Shown: positions 26,774 through 35,687 of the stretch, piece after piece | Layout of the letters: each line of letters begins with the position of its first letter | How positions within the stretch are numbered: the stretch's first letter is position 1 | From: UKL13-2 sp031414695 | GTDB taxonomy: Bacteria; Pseudomonadota; Gammaproteobacteria; Burkholderiales; Usitatibacteraceae | DNA: 64,000 nt | Direction: 5' to 3' | NCBI GenBank assembly: GCA_031414695.1 | Contig: JANNWG010000037.1 | Coordinates: 48,198 to 112,197, forward strand | The notes under the pieces: model-generated | What the model was told of the DNA's origin: nothing | Databases searched by the model: none | Seen by the model: only the letters and a program-made list of their open reading frames with translations | Translations under genes and position numbers: made by a program

Positions 26774-28050
26774 CAATACTGTGCATCAGCTTTATTGGCC
26801 TGCTGCTGCTTGGCGTTCCAGTGGCATTTGCGATAGGTTTAGCAGCAATTTGCACCATTTTGTATGAAGGCCTGCCGATGGCGGTGCTCTTCCAGCAGAT
26901 GATGTCGGGGATGAATATTTTTTCGTTTCTCGCGATACCATTTTTTATTTTTAGTGGCGAGCTCATGCTGCATGGCGGTATCGCAGACAAAATCGTGACC
27001 CTCGCCAGAAGTGTAGTCGGCCATATACGTGGCGGGCTTGGCATGTCAAATGTCGTAGCGTGTACCCTTTTTGGCGGCGTTTCAGGTTCACCCGTTGCTG
27101 ACGTGTCAGCCATGGGCTCAGTCATGATTCCAATGATGAAAAAAGAGGGCTATCACGCCGACTACGCAGTGAATGTAACAACCCACGCATCTCTAGTCGG
27201 CGCGCTCATGCCCACCAGTCACAACATGATTATCTATTCGTTAGCGGCAGGCGGCCAAGTCTCAATCGGCACACTCATTGCCGCAGGGGTTGTACCCGCA
27301 TTAGTGCTCACCATTTGCATGTTAGTTGCGGCCTATTGCGTGGCAATCAGTCGCGGTTATCCGGCAGGCAGGTTTCCGGGCTGGTCAGCGGTGATGCGAT
27401 CCCTTGTTGCAGCACTACCTGGCTTGCTTGTTATTGTGATCATTCTGGCTGGCATTGTTACCGGCGTTTTTACAGCGACCGAGTCGGCGGCCATCGCCGT
27501 TGTGTACTCAATGCTTTTGACTACCTTCATCTATCGCACGATGACACGGCAAAAATTCCTTAAAGCGGCTGCACGCGCTGTCAAAACAACAGGCGTTGTG
27601 CTGCTGCTGATTGGTGTATCAACAATGCTTCAATACTTGCTGGCGCTGTATGGCGTTGCCGATCTTGCTGGTGACTTGCTATCGCACATATCCACCTCGC
27701 CTTGGGCGGTTTTTTTGATGATTAACATCATCCTATTTTTACTCGGCACATTCATGGATATGGCGAGTACGATCCTCATCTGCACGCCGATCTTTCTGCC
27801 TATTGCCATGAAATACGGGATGGATCCGGCGCAGTTTGGCATCGTGATGTTGATTAACTGTGCGCTAGGATTGAATACGCCACCTGTGGGCACCACTCAA
27901 TTTATCGGCTGCGCGATTGGCGGCATTTCAGTTGGGCAAGTGATGAAAACCATCATGCCTTTTTACGGCGCGCTCATTGCCGCGCTATTAATGGTGACAT
28001 ACGTGCCCGCTTTTTCGATGTGGTTACCGAATTGGTTGGCTAAGGTCTAA
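26764..28050 (+). CDS. TRAP transporter large permease subunit (DctM family)
   Basis: A 428-residue protein with about twelve membrane helices. Typical segments are P-V-A-F-A-I-G-L near residue 18, F-S-G-E-L-M and G-G-V-S-G-S-P-V-A-D near residue 105, and the C-terminal half repeat with F-M-D-M-A-S-T-I-L-I and L-G-L-N-T-P-P-V-G-T. It imports the substrate in exchange with Na+ gradients together with the DctQ and DctP partners. It is the last gene of the operon. Confidence 0.9.
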   Translation: MELTILCISFIGLLLLGVPVAFAIGLAAICTILYEGLPMAVLFQQMMSGMNIFSFLAIPFFIFSGELMLHGGIADKIVTLARSVVGHIRGGLGMSNVVACTLFGGVSGSPVADVSAMGSVMIPMMKKEGYHADYAVNVTTHASLVGALMPTSHNMIIYSLAAGGQVSIGTLIAAGVVPALVLTICMLVAAYCVAISRGYPAGRFPGWSAVMRSLVAALPGLLVIVIILAGIVTGVFTATESAAIAVVYSMLLTTFIYRTMTRQKFLKAAARAVKTTGVVLLLIGVSTMLQYLLALYGVADLAGDLLSHISTSPWAVFLMINIILFLLGTFMDMASTILICTPIFLPIAMKYGMDPAQFGIVMLINCALGLNTPPVGTTQFIGCAIGGISVGQVMKTIMPFYGALIAALLMVTYVPAFSMWLPNWLAKV

Positions 28051-28195
28051 GCGACGACAAAAAGGCAACATTAAGAGCGCTAGTAATGCGTAGAGATTGC
28101 GCGCTAATCTGTGGTTCCTGTTAATTAAAACAGTGAGAAAGTGCAGCGCAAATTTCCACTATTTTGACAAAATGTGATGATGGCATATTAAAACT

Positions 28196-28222
28196 AAAAA
28201 CCCCGCCAATGGCGGGGTTTTT
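28196..28222. terminator. bidirectional rho-independent terminator
   Basis: CCCCGCC and GGCGGGG form a 7-bp stem around AAT, with a run of A on the left and T on the right. It can stop both the TRAP operon (plus) and the secF transcript (minus). The rest of the 230-base gap is AT-rich spacer. Confidence 0.85.
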
Positions 28223-28280
28223 CACGGCATTTGCGCTCAAAGCGCTCATCAATAATAGGGTTTCAACTTTGACACAACGC

Positions 28281-29246
28281 TCAAGGTTCTGCCGAAATCA
28301 CTTCTGGTTCACCTTCTTTTTTGACTATAGGCTTAACGAAATCTTCTCTCGATACGCCAAGATAGTTAGCAATTGGGCACGCCACTAACACCGATGAATA
28401 AATGCCGAAACAGATGCCAATGGTGAGTGCGAGTGCGAAATAAAACAGCGTTGGTCCGCCTAATATAAGCATGGCGAGCACCATCATTTGCGTGGTGCCG
28501 TGGGTGATGATGGTGCGTGAAATGGTGCCCGTAATTGCCGCATCAAAAATCTCAGTTGTGGAGGCTTTACGCATCTTGCGGAAATTTTCGCGGGCACGGT
28601 CAAATACTACTACCGATTCATTGACTGAGTAACCCAATATTGCCAACACCGCAGCCAATACCGGAAGTGAAAATTCCCACTGAAAAAACGCAAAAAAGCC
28701 CAAGATGATAATCACATCATGCAAGTTGGCGATGATGGTGGATACCGCAAAACGCCATTCAAAGCGAACCCACAAGTACGCCACGATGCCAACAATCACG
28801 GCGAGTAACGCCATCGCGCCATCATAGGCAAGCTCTTTACCGACAGCCGAGCCGACGAACTCGGTGCGCTTCAGTGTGGCTGAGTTGTCGTTGGCTTTAA
28901 GTGCGTTCATCACGCTATCGTTTAATGCCTGCATCGCCGCATTTTGATTCGCATCTGTTGCTGCAGGCCGCGGCAAGCGAATCAATACATCTTGTGCAGA
29001 ACCAAACTTAATGACTTCCGCGCCGACCACTTTTGCCTCACGCAAGATCGTGCGAACTTGGTCGGGCTCTACCGCCTTTGCATACTGCACCTCCATGACG
29101 GTACCACCGGTAAATTCGATGGACAAATGCAAGCCGTTCTTCCACAAGAAAAATACCGCAAGTAAAAACGTGACAAATGAAATCACGTTAAACACGAGTG
29201 CGTGTTTCATGAACGGGATTGATTTTTTAAATTTGAATAATTCCAT
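28281..29246 (-). CDS. secF: protein translocase subunit SecF
   Basis: A 321-residue membrane protein. One N-terminal helix is followed by the periplasmic domain with L-S-I-E-F-T-G-G-T, then the five-helix RND-type block with A-I-L-G-Y-S-V-N-E-S-V-V-V-F-D-R-A-R-E-N. It works with SecD to pull exported proteins using the proton gradient. It follows secD by 146 bases, and a short repeat hairpin sits in that gap. Confidence 0.95.
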   Translation of the reverse strand: MELFKFKKSIPFMKHALVFNVISFVTFLLAVFFLWKNGLHLSIEFTGGTVMEVQYAKAVEPDQVRTILREAKVVGAEVIKFGSAQDVLIRLPRPAATDANQNAAMQALNDSVMNALKANDNSATLKRTEFVGSAVGKELAYDGAMALLAVIVGIVAYLWVRFEWRFAVSTIIANLHDVIIILGFFAFFQWEFSLPVLAAVLAILGYSVNESVVVFDRARENFRKMRKASTTEIFDAAITGTISRTIITHGTTQMMVLAMLILGGPTLFYFALALTIGICFGIYSSVLVACPIANYLGVSREDFVKPIVKKEGEPEVISAEP

Positions 29247-29310
29247 GATGGTAACTTTCGATTTTGCTTATTTACAACGTTGCAGGGCAGTACAGTTATT
29301 TAATGCGCCG

Positions 29311-29356
29311 TTCGCCCTGAGGGTTCGTATGGCTATTCATAGAGCCCTTCGAACCC
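29311..29356. repeat. short hairpin between secD and secF related to the MITE interior
   Basis: GTTCGCCCTGAG matches the interior of the 3873-4003 MITE. GGGTTCG (29321-29327) pairs with CGAACCC (29350-29356). It may be a decayed copy, located between two genes that normally share a transcript. Confidence 0.5.
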
Positions 29357-29392
29357 ACAGGTTGAATGACAAGTTTCAACGTAAGTCAGTCG

Positions 29393-31252
29393 CTAAACTG
29401 CCTTTGCTGTCTTATCCCAACTCACATCGCCAATTGGTAGTGAGGTCATTTTCTTTTTGCTGCCATAGACAAAATTAACAATGCCGCGTGAAACCATGAC
29501 GGCTGAGAAAATGGACGTTATGATTCCCAAACAATGCACTACCGCAAAGCCGCGCACTGGGCCTGAGCCCCAAATAAGGAGCGCCAAGCCTGCAATCAGC
29601 GTGGTGATGTTGGAATCGATAATCGTGTCCAATGCGCGGTCATAACCGGTGACGATTGCCATTTGCGGCGACATGCCGCTTCGCAGCTCTTCACGTATGC
29701 GTTCGTTAATCAGCACGTTCGCATCAATAGCCATACCAAGTGTTAGCGCGATAGCCGCAATGCCAGGTAACGTTAATGTTGCCTGCAACATCGACAGTAG
29801 AGCAACTAAAAATAACAAGTTAGCCGCGAGTGAAATAACAGAAATAACACCAAACCAATGGTAATAAAAAATCATAAACACGGTGATAAGCGCAAAACCA
29901 AACAAGAGTGAATTTTTACCCTTATCGATATTTTCCGCACCAAGACTTGGGCCGATGGTGCGTTCTTCGATGATTTCCATCTCTGCCGCCAATGCCCCTG
30001 CACGCATGAGAAGCGCTAAATTTTTAGCTTCCTGTGTAGAGGAGATGCCGGTGATTTGGAAATTCACGCCAAGCTCACCCTGAATCGTCGGCCAGCTCAA
30101 CACTTCAGGCTTACCTTTTTCGGTGAGTATCACTGCCATGCGTTTACCGATATTTTCACGGCTGACTAAGGTCATTGCGCGACCACCAGGACCATCTAGT
30201 CGCACGCTTACATTAGGTCGATTGCCCTGCTGGGTATCAAAACCGGGCTGCGCATCGGTGACTTTGTCACCCGTCACAATCACTTGTTTACGTACCAAGA
30301 CAATCTCACCAAATGCGCCAACCATTTTGTCGGTGCCAAATGGCGCGGGCTCGGTGCGAAAACGCTCGAAGCTGCCACCACTCAGATGTTCCTCAGCGGC
30401 CATACGAAATTCGAGTGTAGCAGTACGGCCGATCACGTCTTTCGCCCGCGCCGGGTCAGTCACACCTGCTAACTGAATCAAAATACGGTCTTGACCCTGC
30501 TGTTGCACAATCGGCTCTGATACGCCAAGCTCGTTCACCCGTTTACGCAGTGCCGTAATATTTTGCTGTAACGCCGCATCTTGCAGCTTCACAATGGTCT
30601 CAGGCTTCATGTTAAGAGAAAGAACAATTTCCTCTCCTACAGTGGCGTCTTTAATCGCTAGGTCAGGGTTTTGCTCTTCAATTTGTTTAATCGCTTTATC
30701 GGCTTCTGCGCGCTCTTTGAAGCGTACGACAACGGTATTGGCCTCACGCGAAATGCCGTTGTAAAAAATCTTTTTATCGCGCAACAATGTGCGTGTGTCG
30801 TTGGTGTAACGATCAACCGCCTTACTCACCGCGCCTTTCATATCGACCTGCATCAAGAAATGCACCCCGCCGCGCAAATCCAGTCCTAGATACATCGGCA
30901 GCGCATTGATTTTTTTAAGCCACGATGGCGAGTTTGACCAGTTATAAAGTGCAGCGACGTAGCCCTCACCGAGGAGCTTTTGAATAGCATCTCGCGCTTT
31001 TATTTGCGTTTCCGTATCGTCAAATTTCATACGGAGTGATTCGCCTTCAAGCTCATTTACACCGACGACAATATTTGCTGCTTTCAGCGCATCGGTCACG
31101 CGGGTTTGCAAACCGGCGTCAACTTTATTGGTGCGAAGTCCGGATATTTGTACCGCCGGCGACTCACCAAAAAAATTCGGCACCGTATACAAAAACGCGA
31201 TCACCGACGCCACAATAATGACGACATATTTCCATGTAGGATACTTATTCAT
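29393..31252 (-). CDS. secD: protein translocase subunit SecD
   Basis: A 619-residue protein: an N-terminal helix, the large periplasmic P1 domain with Y-L-G-L-D-L-R-G-G-V-H-F near residue 125, and a C-terminal five-helix block with G-M-A-I-D-A-N-V-L-I-N-E-R-I-R-E-E. The length is that of the proteobacterial family. Order yajC-secD-secF on the minus strand is the usual one. Confidence 0.96.
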   Translation of the reverse strand: MNKYPTWKYVVIIVASVIAFLYTVPNFFGESPAVQISGLRTNKVDAGLQTRVTDALKAANIVVGVNELEGESLRMKFDDTETQIKARDAIQKLLGEGYVAALYNWSNSPSWLKKINALPMYLGLDLRGGVHFLMQVDMKGAVSKAVDRYTNDTRTLLRDKKIFYNGISREANTVVVRFKERAEADKAIKQIEEQNPDLAIKDATVGEEIVLSLNMKPETIVKLQDAALQQNITALRKRVNELGVSEPIVQQQGQDRILIQLAGVTDPARAKDVIGRTATLEFRMAAEEHLSGGSFERFRTEPAPFGTDKMVGAFGEIVLVRKQVIVTGDKVTDAQPGFDTQQGNRPNVSVRLDGPGGRAMTLVSRENIGKRMAVILTEKGKPEVLSWPTIQGELGVNFQITGISSTQEAKNLALLMRAGALAAEMEIIEERTIGPSLGAENIDKGKNSLLFGFALITVFMIFYYHWFGVISVISLAANLLFLVALLSMLQATLTLPGIAAIALTLGMAIDANVLINERIREELRSGMSPQMAIVTGYDRALDTIIDSNITTLIAGLALLIWGSGPVRGFAVVHCLGIITSIFSAVMVSRGIVNFVYGSKKKMTSLPIGDVSWDKTAKAV

Positions 31253-31323
31253 AACAACCTCAACGATGTTTCAACAACACAACCAAAAAAACGCGCCGCA
31301 ATGGCGCGCCAACACAAACGCCA

Positions 31324-31647
31324 TTATTTTGTTACGTCGTTAAACGTACCCTTAGGTAACAAAATATTAACGGCCTGCTTTTGAATATGCAGCACTGTGC
31401 CATCCGCCACTTCTAAGCCAATGTAGCCGTCGCTGACTTTAGTAATGCGACCAATCATGCCAAGAGCGATGACTTCATCGCCTTTTTGCAATGCATCCAC
31501 CATTGACTTTTGCTCTTTTGCCTTCTTCATCTGCGGGCGAATCATGAGGAAGTACAACAAAATGAACATCAAGAAAATTGGCAATAAGCCAAGCAAGGTG
31601 TCGCCACCGGTGGCTTGGGCAGTTTGTGCGTAAGCGTTACTAATCAT
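31324..31647 (-). CDS. yajC: preprotein translocase subunit YajC
   Basis: A 107-residue protein with one membrane helix near residues 18-38 (L-L-P-I-F-L-M-F-I-L-L-Y-F-L-M-I-R-P-Q). A small basic cytoplasmic domain follows, starting M-K-K-A-K-E and including G-D-E-V-I-A-L-G-M-I-G. It is an accessory subunit of SecDF. Confidence 0.94.
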   Translation of the reverse strand: MISNAYAQTAQATGGDTLLGLLPIFLMFILLYFLMIRPQMKKAKEQKSMVDALQKGDEVIALGMIGRITKVSDGYIGLEVADGTVLHIQKQAVNILLPKGTFNDVTK

Positions 31648-31963
31648 GATTTAACTCTCAAAAATAAACGGCAACATGCGTTCTTAACAATAAAAACGCA
31701 CGGGGAAAAAAGAAATGTGCAGTGACCATATGGTTATGGGGACAGCGCGCCGGAAAACAACCCAAAATTATAGCGGATACGACTACCTCTACGCTTGTAA
31801 TGTTTGTGTTGTTTTGCTTGCGTGACAATATGCGAAAAATGAAGATCGCCTATTAGTGGGCACTTTCAGGCAATTGTGCTCTGAAACGCTCACCAATAGG
31901 CGCTGTCATCATGCTACTATAATTACGGCCTAAATCAGTGCGTAACTTAATCGCGTTACGTCA
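31648..31963. other. intergenic region between yajC and crtC
   Basis: This holds the upstream region of yajC and one copy of the dispersed hairpin (31847-31902). I see no gene. The hairpin is the only candidate terminator for the minus-strand crtC transcript and lies about 60 bases past its stop. Confidence 0.55.
31847..31902. repeat. intergenic hairpin repeat, copy 4 (best-preserved)
   Basis: Outer arms CGCCTATTAGTGGGC and GCTCACCAATAGGCG pair over 15 positions with few mismatches. Inner arms TTTCAG and CTGAAA pair perfectly. This copy shows the full family architecture most clearly. Confidence 0.75.
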
Positions 31964-33034
31964 TTAACTTCGCCGAATTTTAAACGGCAGCAACATTTGT
32001 ACCCAGCGCGTGCTAAATCTCTTCATTGAGAGGCTTTCATGAAACATAGTGACGGACGCGCCGTTAATTTGCGTATTTACAATGGAGCGCGCATAAAACG
32101 GGGTGTCTTCGGCGGTTTTAATCACAACTGGTTTGGCGCCCTCATCGCAAACCGTGCGGCGCGTAATGCCCCAGCCGCTTCGGCTTAAAGTGGCTGGCGG
32201 CGGTGGGGCAACGTCGTGTACGTGTGCGCCTGACGCATCAGCGCTAAATCGTTTTGCCAGCTTGAAATTTGTACCGTCAGTTCGCGTTAGGTCATAGACA
32301 ATGAGCGTGGAGTCGCCATTGTTTGCAGGCTTTGTACGCGACCAATCCCATGCTGTAAATGCCGTCTCTAAGGGCTCGCTACCGTAATTAGAATCCCAAT
32401 AGGCGGCCCCTTGCCATGAAAGCGCTGGTGAGGACATTTGCACCTCAACGCGCGCAAGCGGTGCAATTGGCCGCCACTGATGCCGATGCTGGGCGTCAAG
32501 CGGATAAGAATCTGTAAACATTGTTAGCGGCGTCACCACAACTTTGCCACGAAGCGGCTTGGCAAACGGCGCTTGCATAAACGCTGGCGCCGGAAACGGG
32601 ATATTAAGTTCATCAATATCAATGGTCAGCTGTTGACCATCCCATTGCAAGGTGGTGTTCGACACCTTAAAGCGCGTGGCATCGCGCTCTACCAGCCTGC
32701 TTTTTTGACCTAAACCGCCCAGACCATCACACTCTGTTAACACCCACTGGTGAGCCGCTTGGCGGTTGACCTGCTGGCCATCTGCAACCGTATAGAGGGC
32801 TACATTTATCGCGCAGTGCTTCATAGGATCTACGCGATTTGGCGAGTTCTGGCGTCTTGCATTGGCATAAAACGGCGAAAACACGCAGCCAACAAAGGCG
32901 ATGATGGTAAGTGCGTACTTGCCGTCATCACTTAAGGCGTCAATATAAAACCATAAATAACCGTTTTCACTTACCGGCTCATTAAATAATGGTCCAGCTG
33001 CTAGGCTCGCGGGCCGATTTGTTGGGTTTGTCAT
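31964..33034 (-). CDS. crtC: carotenoid 1,2-hydratase (hydroxyneurosporene synthase) CrtC
   Basis: A 356-residue protein from the ATG at 33034; an upstream TTG at 33055 is the alternative. The N-terminus shows the CrtC pattern G-Y-L-W-F-Y-I-D-A-L-S-D-D-G followed by I-I-A-F-V-G-C-V-F-S-P-F-Y and H-C-A-I-N-V-A-L-Y. It adds water to the terminal psi end group of neurosporene or lycopene, a step toward spheroidene or spirilloxanthin. It is transcribed away from crtE, and the shared 210-base control region carries two PpsR-like sites. The usual neighbour crtD is not in the window. Confidence 0.87.
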   Translation of the reverse strand: MTNPTNRPASLAAGPLFNEPVSENGYLWFYIDALSDDGKYALTIIAFVGCVFSPFYANARRQNSPNRVDPMKHCAINVALYTVADGQQVNRQAAHQWVLTECDGLGGLGQKSRLVERDATRFKVSNTTLQWDGQQLTIDIDELNIPFPAPAFMQAPFAKPLRGKVVVTPLTMFTDSYPLDAQHRHQWRPIAPLARVEVQMSSPALSWQGAAYWDSNYGSEPLETAFTAWDWSRTKPANNGDSTLIVYDLTRTDGTNFKLAKRFSADASGAHVHDVAPPPPATLSRSGWGITRRTVCDEGAKPVVIKTAEDTPFYARSIVNTQINGASVTMFHESLSMKRFSTRWVQMLLPFKIRRS

Positions 33035-33082
33035 CTTAATATCGGCGATTGGCAATTATGTTTGACGCGTTTAGGGAAAAAG

Positions 33083-33100
33083 TGTCAGAAAAAATTGACG
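33083..33100. promoter_or_regulatory. near-consensus PpsR/CrtJ site, crtC side
   Basis: TGT-N12-ACG (TGTCAGAAAAAATTGACG), one base from the TGT-N12-ACA consensus. It lies 58 bases from the perfect site at 33141. Paired sites are usual for PpsR repression of photosynthesis promoters under oxygen. Confidence 0.6.
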
Positions 33101-33140
33101 CTTTTGAAATCTGGGTGTATAACTTAATTTACATCATCTT

Positions 33141-33158
33141 TGTCATCTAACGTTGACA
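33141..33158. promoter_or_regulatory. consensus PpsR/CrtJ site overlapping the crtE promoter
   Basis: TGTCATCTAACGTTGACA fits TGT-N12-ACA exactly. Its right half is TTGACA, a perfect -35 hexamer for plus-strand transcription toward crtE. Binding there would block RNA polymerase. Confidence 0.75.
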
Positions 33159-33246
33159 ACAGCTGCAAAAAACTGTTTTACAGTCAATTTGATCTTATTT
33201 GTCGTTATTAGTCGCTAATTGCAACTTACCTTTGGAGCAGCACGCT

Positions 33247-34140
33247 ATGAACGGACACGCACAAGTCGAGCAAGCCATGTCGAATGCGATTGAGAATACC
33301 TTGGTTGCGACATTAAAAGCGTCTTTAACGGAGGAGTCCCCACCATTATTAGCCGCCGCAATGGAGTACGCGGTGTTTCCAGGTGGTGCACGAATTCGAC
33401 CAAGGTTGAGTTTGGCCGTGGCGTGTGCCTGTGGGCAAGATGACCCCGCCATTGCCTGTGCAGCTGCAGCGGCTATTGAGTTACTGCATTGTGCGTCACT
33501 GGTGCATGATGATTTGCCTTGCTTTGATAATGCCGCTACGCGTCGTGGCAAAGCCAGCGTACATCGCGCCTACAGCGAGCGATTAGCGGTATTGGCAGGA
33601 GATGGTTTGATTGTGATGGCATTTGAATGTTTAGCCCGTGGGGCAACGGCAAAACCGGAGCGTTTGGGTGCGTTGGTGACGATCGTTTCACGTGCTGTTG
33701 GCATGCCGCTGGGCATCTGCGCAGGGCAAGCATGGGAAAGTGAGCCGAAGGTTTCGCTATCGGCCTATCAGCAGGCTAAAACTGGCGCTCTTTTTTCCGC
33801 CGCCACCATGGCAGGTGCCGCTGCCGCTGGTTACTCGCCAGAGGCATGGCGGGTGTTAGGCGAGAAGCTCGGTGAAGCGTATCAAGTTGCAGACGATATT
33901 CGTGATGTTGCAAGCACCGCACAAGAATTAGGCAAGCCGATTGGCCAAGATGTCGCCCTTGGCAGACCCAGTGCAGCACGCGAATTAGGTATTCAAGGCG
34001 CTATTGCAAGGCTTGATTATTTAGTGGTGGGCGCACTGGCCTCCATTCCTGATTGCCCCGGTGCAAACGAGCTACGCGCGCTGATAAAGTTAGAAGCTGA
34101 CGGCTTACTGCCGAAGAGTTTGCAACGCATGGTGGCGTAG
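33247..34140 (+). CDS. crtE: geranylgeranyl diphosphate synthase CrtE
   Basis: A 297-residue polyprenyl synthase from the ATG with GGAG 9 bases upstream; an earlier start at 33199 would run into the promoter. First Asp-rich motif D-D-L-P-C-F-D lies near residue 85, with F-P-G-G-A-R-I-R-P-R near residue 41 and second motif D-D-I-R-D near residue 218. It supplies GGPP for carotenoids and for the bacteriochlorophyll tail. It opens the superoperon running to pufC. Confidence 0.92.
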   Translation: MNGHAQVEQAMSNAIENTLVATLKASLTEESPPLLAAAMEYAVFPGGARIRPRLSLAVACACGQDDPAIACAAAAAIELLHCASLVHDDLPCFDNAATRRGKASVHRAYSERLAVLAGDGLIVMAFECLARGATAKPERLGALVTIVSRAVGMPLGICAGQAWESEPKVSLSAYQQAKTGALFSAATMAGAAAAGYSPEAWRVLGEKLGEAYQVADDIRDVASTAQELGKPIGQDVALGRPSAARELGIQGAIARLDYLVVGALASIPDCPGANELRALIKLEADGLLPKSLQRMVA

Positions 34141-34175
34141 TGCTGGTTCGGTTCGCCACTGAAAACCAAACTCTA

Positions 34176-34230
34176 TATTCGGCGGGCATTTTCAGCATAA
34201 AATGCTCTGAATCGCTCACCAATAAACGAC
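34176..34230. repeat. intergenic hairpin repeat, copy 5
   Basis: Outer arms TATTCGGCGGGC and GCTCACCAATA pair partly. Inner arms AGCAT and ATGCT pair exactly around AAA. It lies between crtE and crtF inside the superoperon, where it could affect transcript stability. Confidence 0.7.
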
Positions 34231-34258
34231 TTTGTCATAATTATTTGCAGCAGATGTA

Positions 34259-35485
34259 ATGACCACACCCTCGTTATTGCCAACGTCGTCGCCAACGCGT
34301 TCTTGGTACAGCAAACTGCAAGAGTCCCTTGTGTGCAAACGCAATCAATTGCTCACCAGCCCATCTTTTCAACGCTGGGCGGCAGGATTTTTCTTAACCC
34401 GTCCCATCGTTAGACACAGCGCCAGCGCGGTGTTTGACTTGGTGTCTGGTTTCATTTATTCACAAATTTTATTGGCCTGCGTGCGGCTAAATTTATTTGA
34501 AGTTTTGCATCAAGCGCCACATTCACACGCGCTTGTTGATCTCGCCAAACGCCTAGATTTGTCGCCTAGCGCCATGAAGCGTTTACTCGACGCTGCCATC
34601 TCGCTCGATTTGGTGACGCGCATCGGTCAGCGTGCGGACAAAATCGAAGATGAAGTGCATATTCGCTACGCGCTTGGCATGGCAGGCGCACCCTTGGTAG
34701 GCAATCAAGCGGTGCTATCCATGGTTGAGCACCATGCAATGGTTTATGGCGATTTCAACGACCCTGTGGCGCTGTTGCGTGGGCGCGAAGGAGCGCAAGA
34801 CACCACCCTCTCCTCCTACTGGCCCTATGCGGCCAACGATGTCGATGCCAATGTCGCCAATGCGCGTATTGCCGCCTATACCAAACTCATGTCAGCCTCA
34901 CAGCCCTTGGTGGCGGATGAAATACTGGATGCGTATCCGTTTGACCAACATCAGCAATTGCTCGATGTCGGTGGCGGCGATGGCTCTTTTATAGCGAGCG
35001 TAGCAGCGCGCCATACTCGCTTACGTTTACAGCTTGTTGATTTACCAGCGGTAGCGGCACTCGCCAGCGAAAAATTTGCCACGCAGGGTTTGCAACATCG
35101 TGCCACGGCGACTGGCGCTAATTTCCTGTCGGAGCCCCTGCCCGTCGGCGCTGACATCATTTCATTTGTACGCATCATTCACGACCACGATGATGCGCGT
35201 GTTTGCCAACTATTAAACGCCGCACGTATGGCGTTATTGCAATCTCTTCATAGCGGCCGCATTGGACGCGTACTCATCGCCGAACCGATGGCAGATACGC
35301 CAGGTGCGTCGCGCATGGGCGACGCTTATTTCGGCTTTTATTTACTCGCCATGGGGCGCGGGCGCGCCAGAACACCAAGCGAAATTGGCGAATTACTCAA
35401 ACGCTGCGGATTTAATGCACCAACCCTCCTATCAACTCGCTTGCCGATGCAAACCAGCGTGCTAGTAGCAGACGTAAGTCATTGA
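34259..35485 (+). CDS. crtF: demethylspheroidene O-methyltransferase CrtF
   Basis: A 408-residue SAM methyltransferase of the O-methyltransferase type. The N-terminal dimerisation and winged-helix part covers residues 50-150. The Rossmann domain has L-L-D-V-G-G-G-D-G-S-F near residue 237, and the catalytic region includes R-I-I-H-D-H-D-D near residue 304. It methylates 1-hydroxy carotenoids made by CrtC. Order crtE-crtF-bchC is the standard purple-bacterial arrangement. Confidence 0.9.
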   Translation: MTTPSLLPTSSPTRSWYSKLQESLVCKRNQLLTSPSFQRWAAGFFLTRPIVRHSASAVFDLVSGFIYSQILLACVRLNLFEVLHQAPHSHALVDLAKRLDLSPSAMKRLLDAAISLDLVTRIGQRADKIEDEVHIRYALGMAGAPLVGNQAVLSMVEHHAMVYGDFNDPVALLRGREGAQDTTLSSYWPYAANDVDANVANARIAAYTKLMSASQPLVADEILDAYPFDQHQQLLDVGGGDGSFIASVAARHTRLRLQLVDLPAVAALASEKFATQGLQHRATATGANFLSEPLPVGADIISFVRIIHDHDDARVCQLLNAARMALLQSLHSGRIGRVLIAEPMADTPGASRMGDAYFGFYLLAMGRGRARTPSEIGELLKRCGFNAPTLLSTRLPMQTSVLVADVSH

Positions 35486-35529
35486 TTTGATGAGCACAAT
35501 TACCATTAAAAATAATGTGTATGATTTAC

Positions 35530-35561
35530 TTGACAGTTTATTTTGTCAGAGTATTATGACA
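35530..35561 (+). promoter_or_regulatory. sigma70-like bchC promoter with overlapping PpsR/CrtJ site
   Basis: TTGACA at 35530-35535 and TATTAT at 35552-35557 are 16 bases apart. A perfect TGT-N12-ACA site (35544-35561) covers the -10 hexamer. This is the textbook arrangement for aerobic repression of bchC. Confidence 0.8.
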
Positions 35562-35613
35562 TTTGGCAGTTTTGTTAAGAACCGCACATAAGCAGTAAAA
35601 AGTTTCAAAAACC

Positions 35614-35631
35614 TGTCAACCAACAATGACA
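35614..35631. promoter_or_regulatory. second PpsR/CrtJ site upstream of bchC
   Basis: TGTCAACCAACAATGACA fits TGT-N12-ACA exactly. It is 70 bases downstream of the first site, close to a whole number of helical turns, and 57 bases before the bchC start. Confidence 0.75.
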
Positions 35632-35687
35632 GTTAAATAAAAAGCCAAGTGGGCAATATGACCCACGCCAGCTAAAAGAGGAATCGT

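Noticed and set aside
29011..29478. 155-codon open frame across the secF-secD junction
   Set aside because: It is antisense to two certain genes and crosses a repeat hairpin; no start signal.
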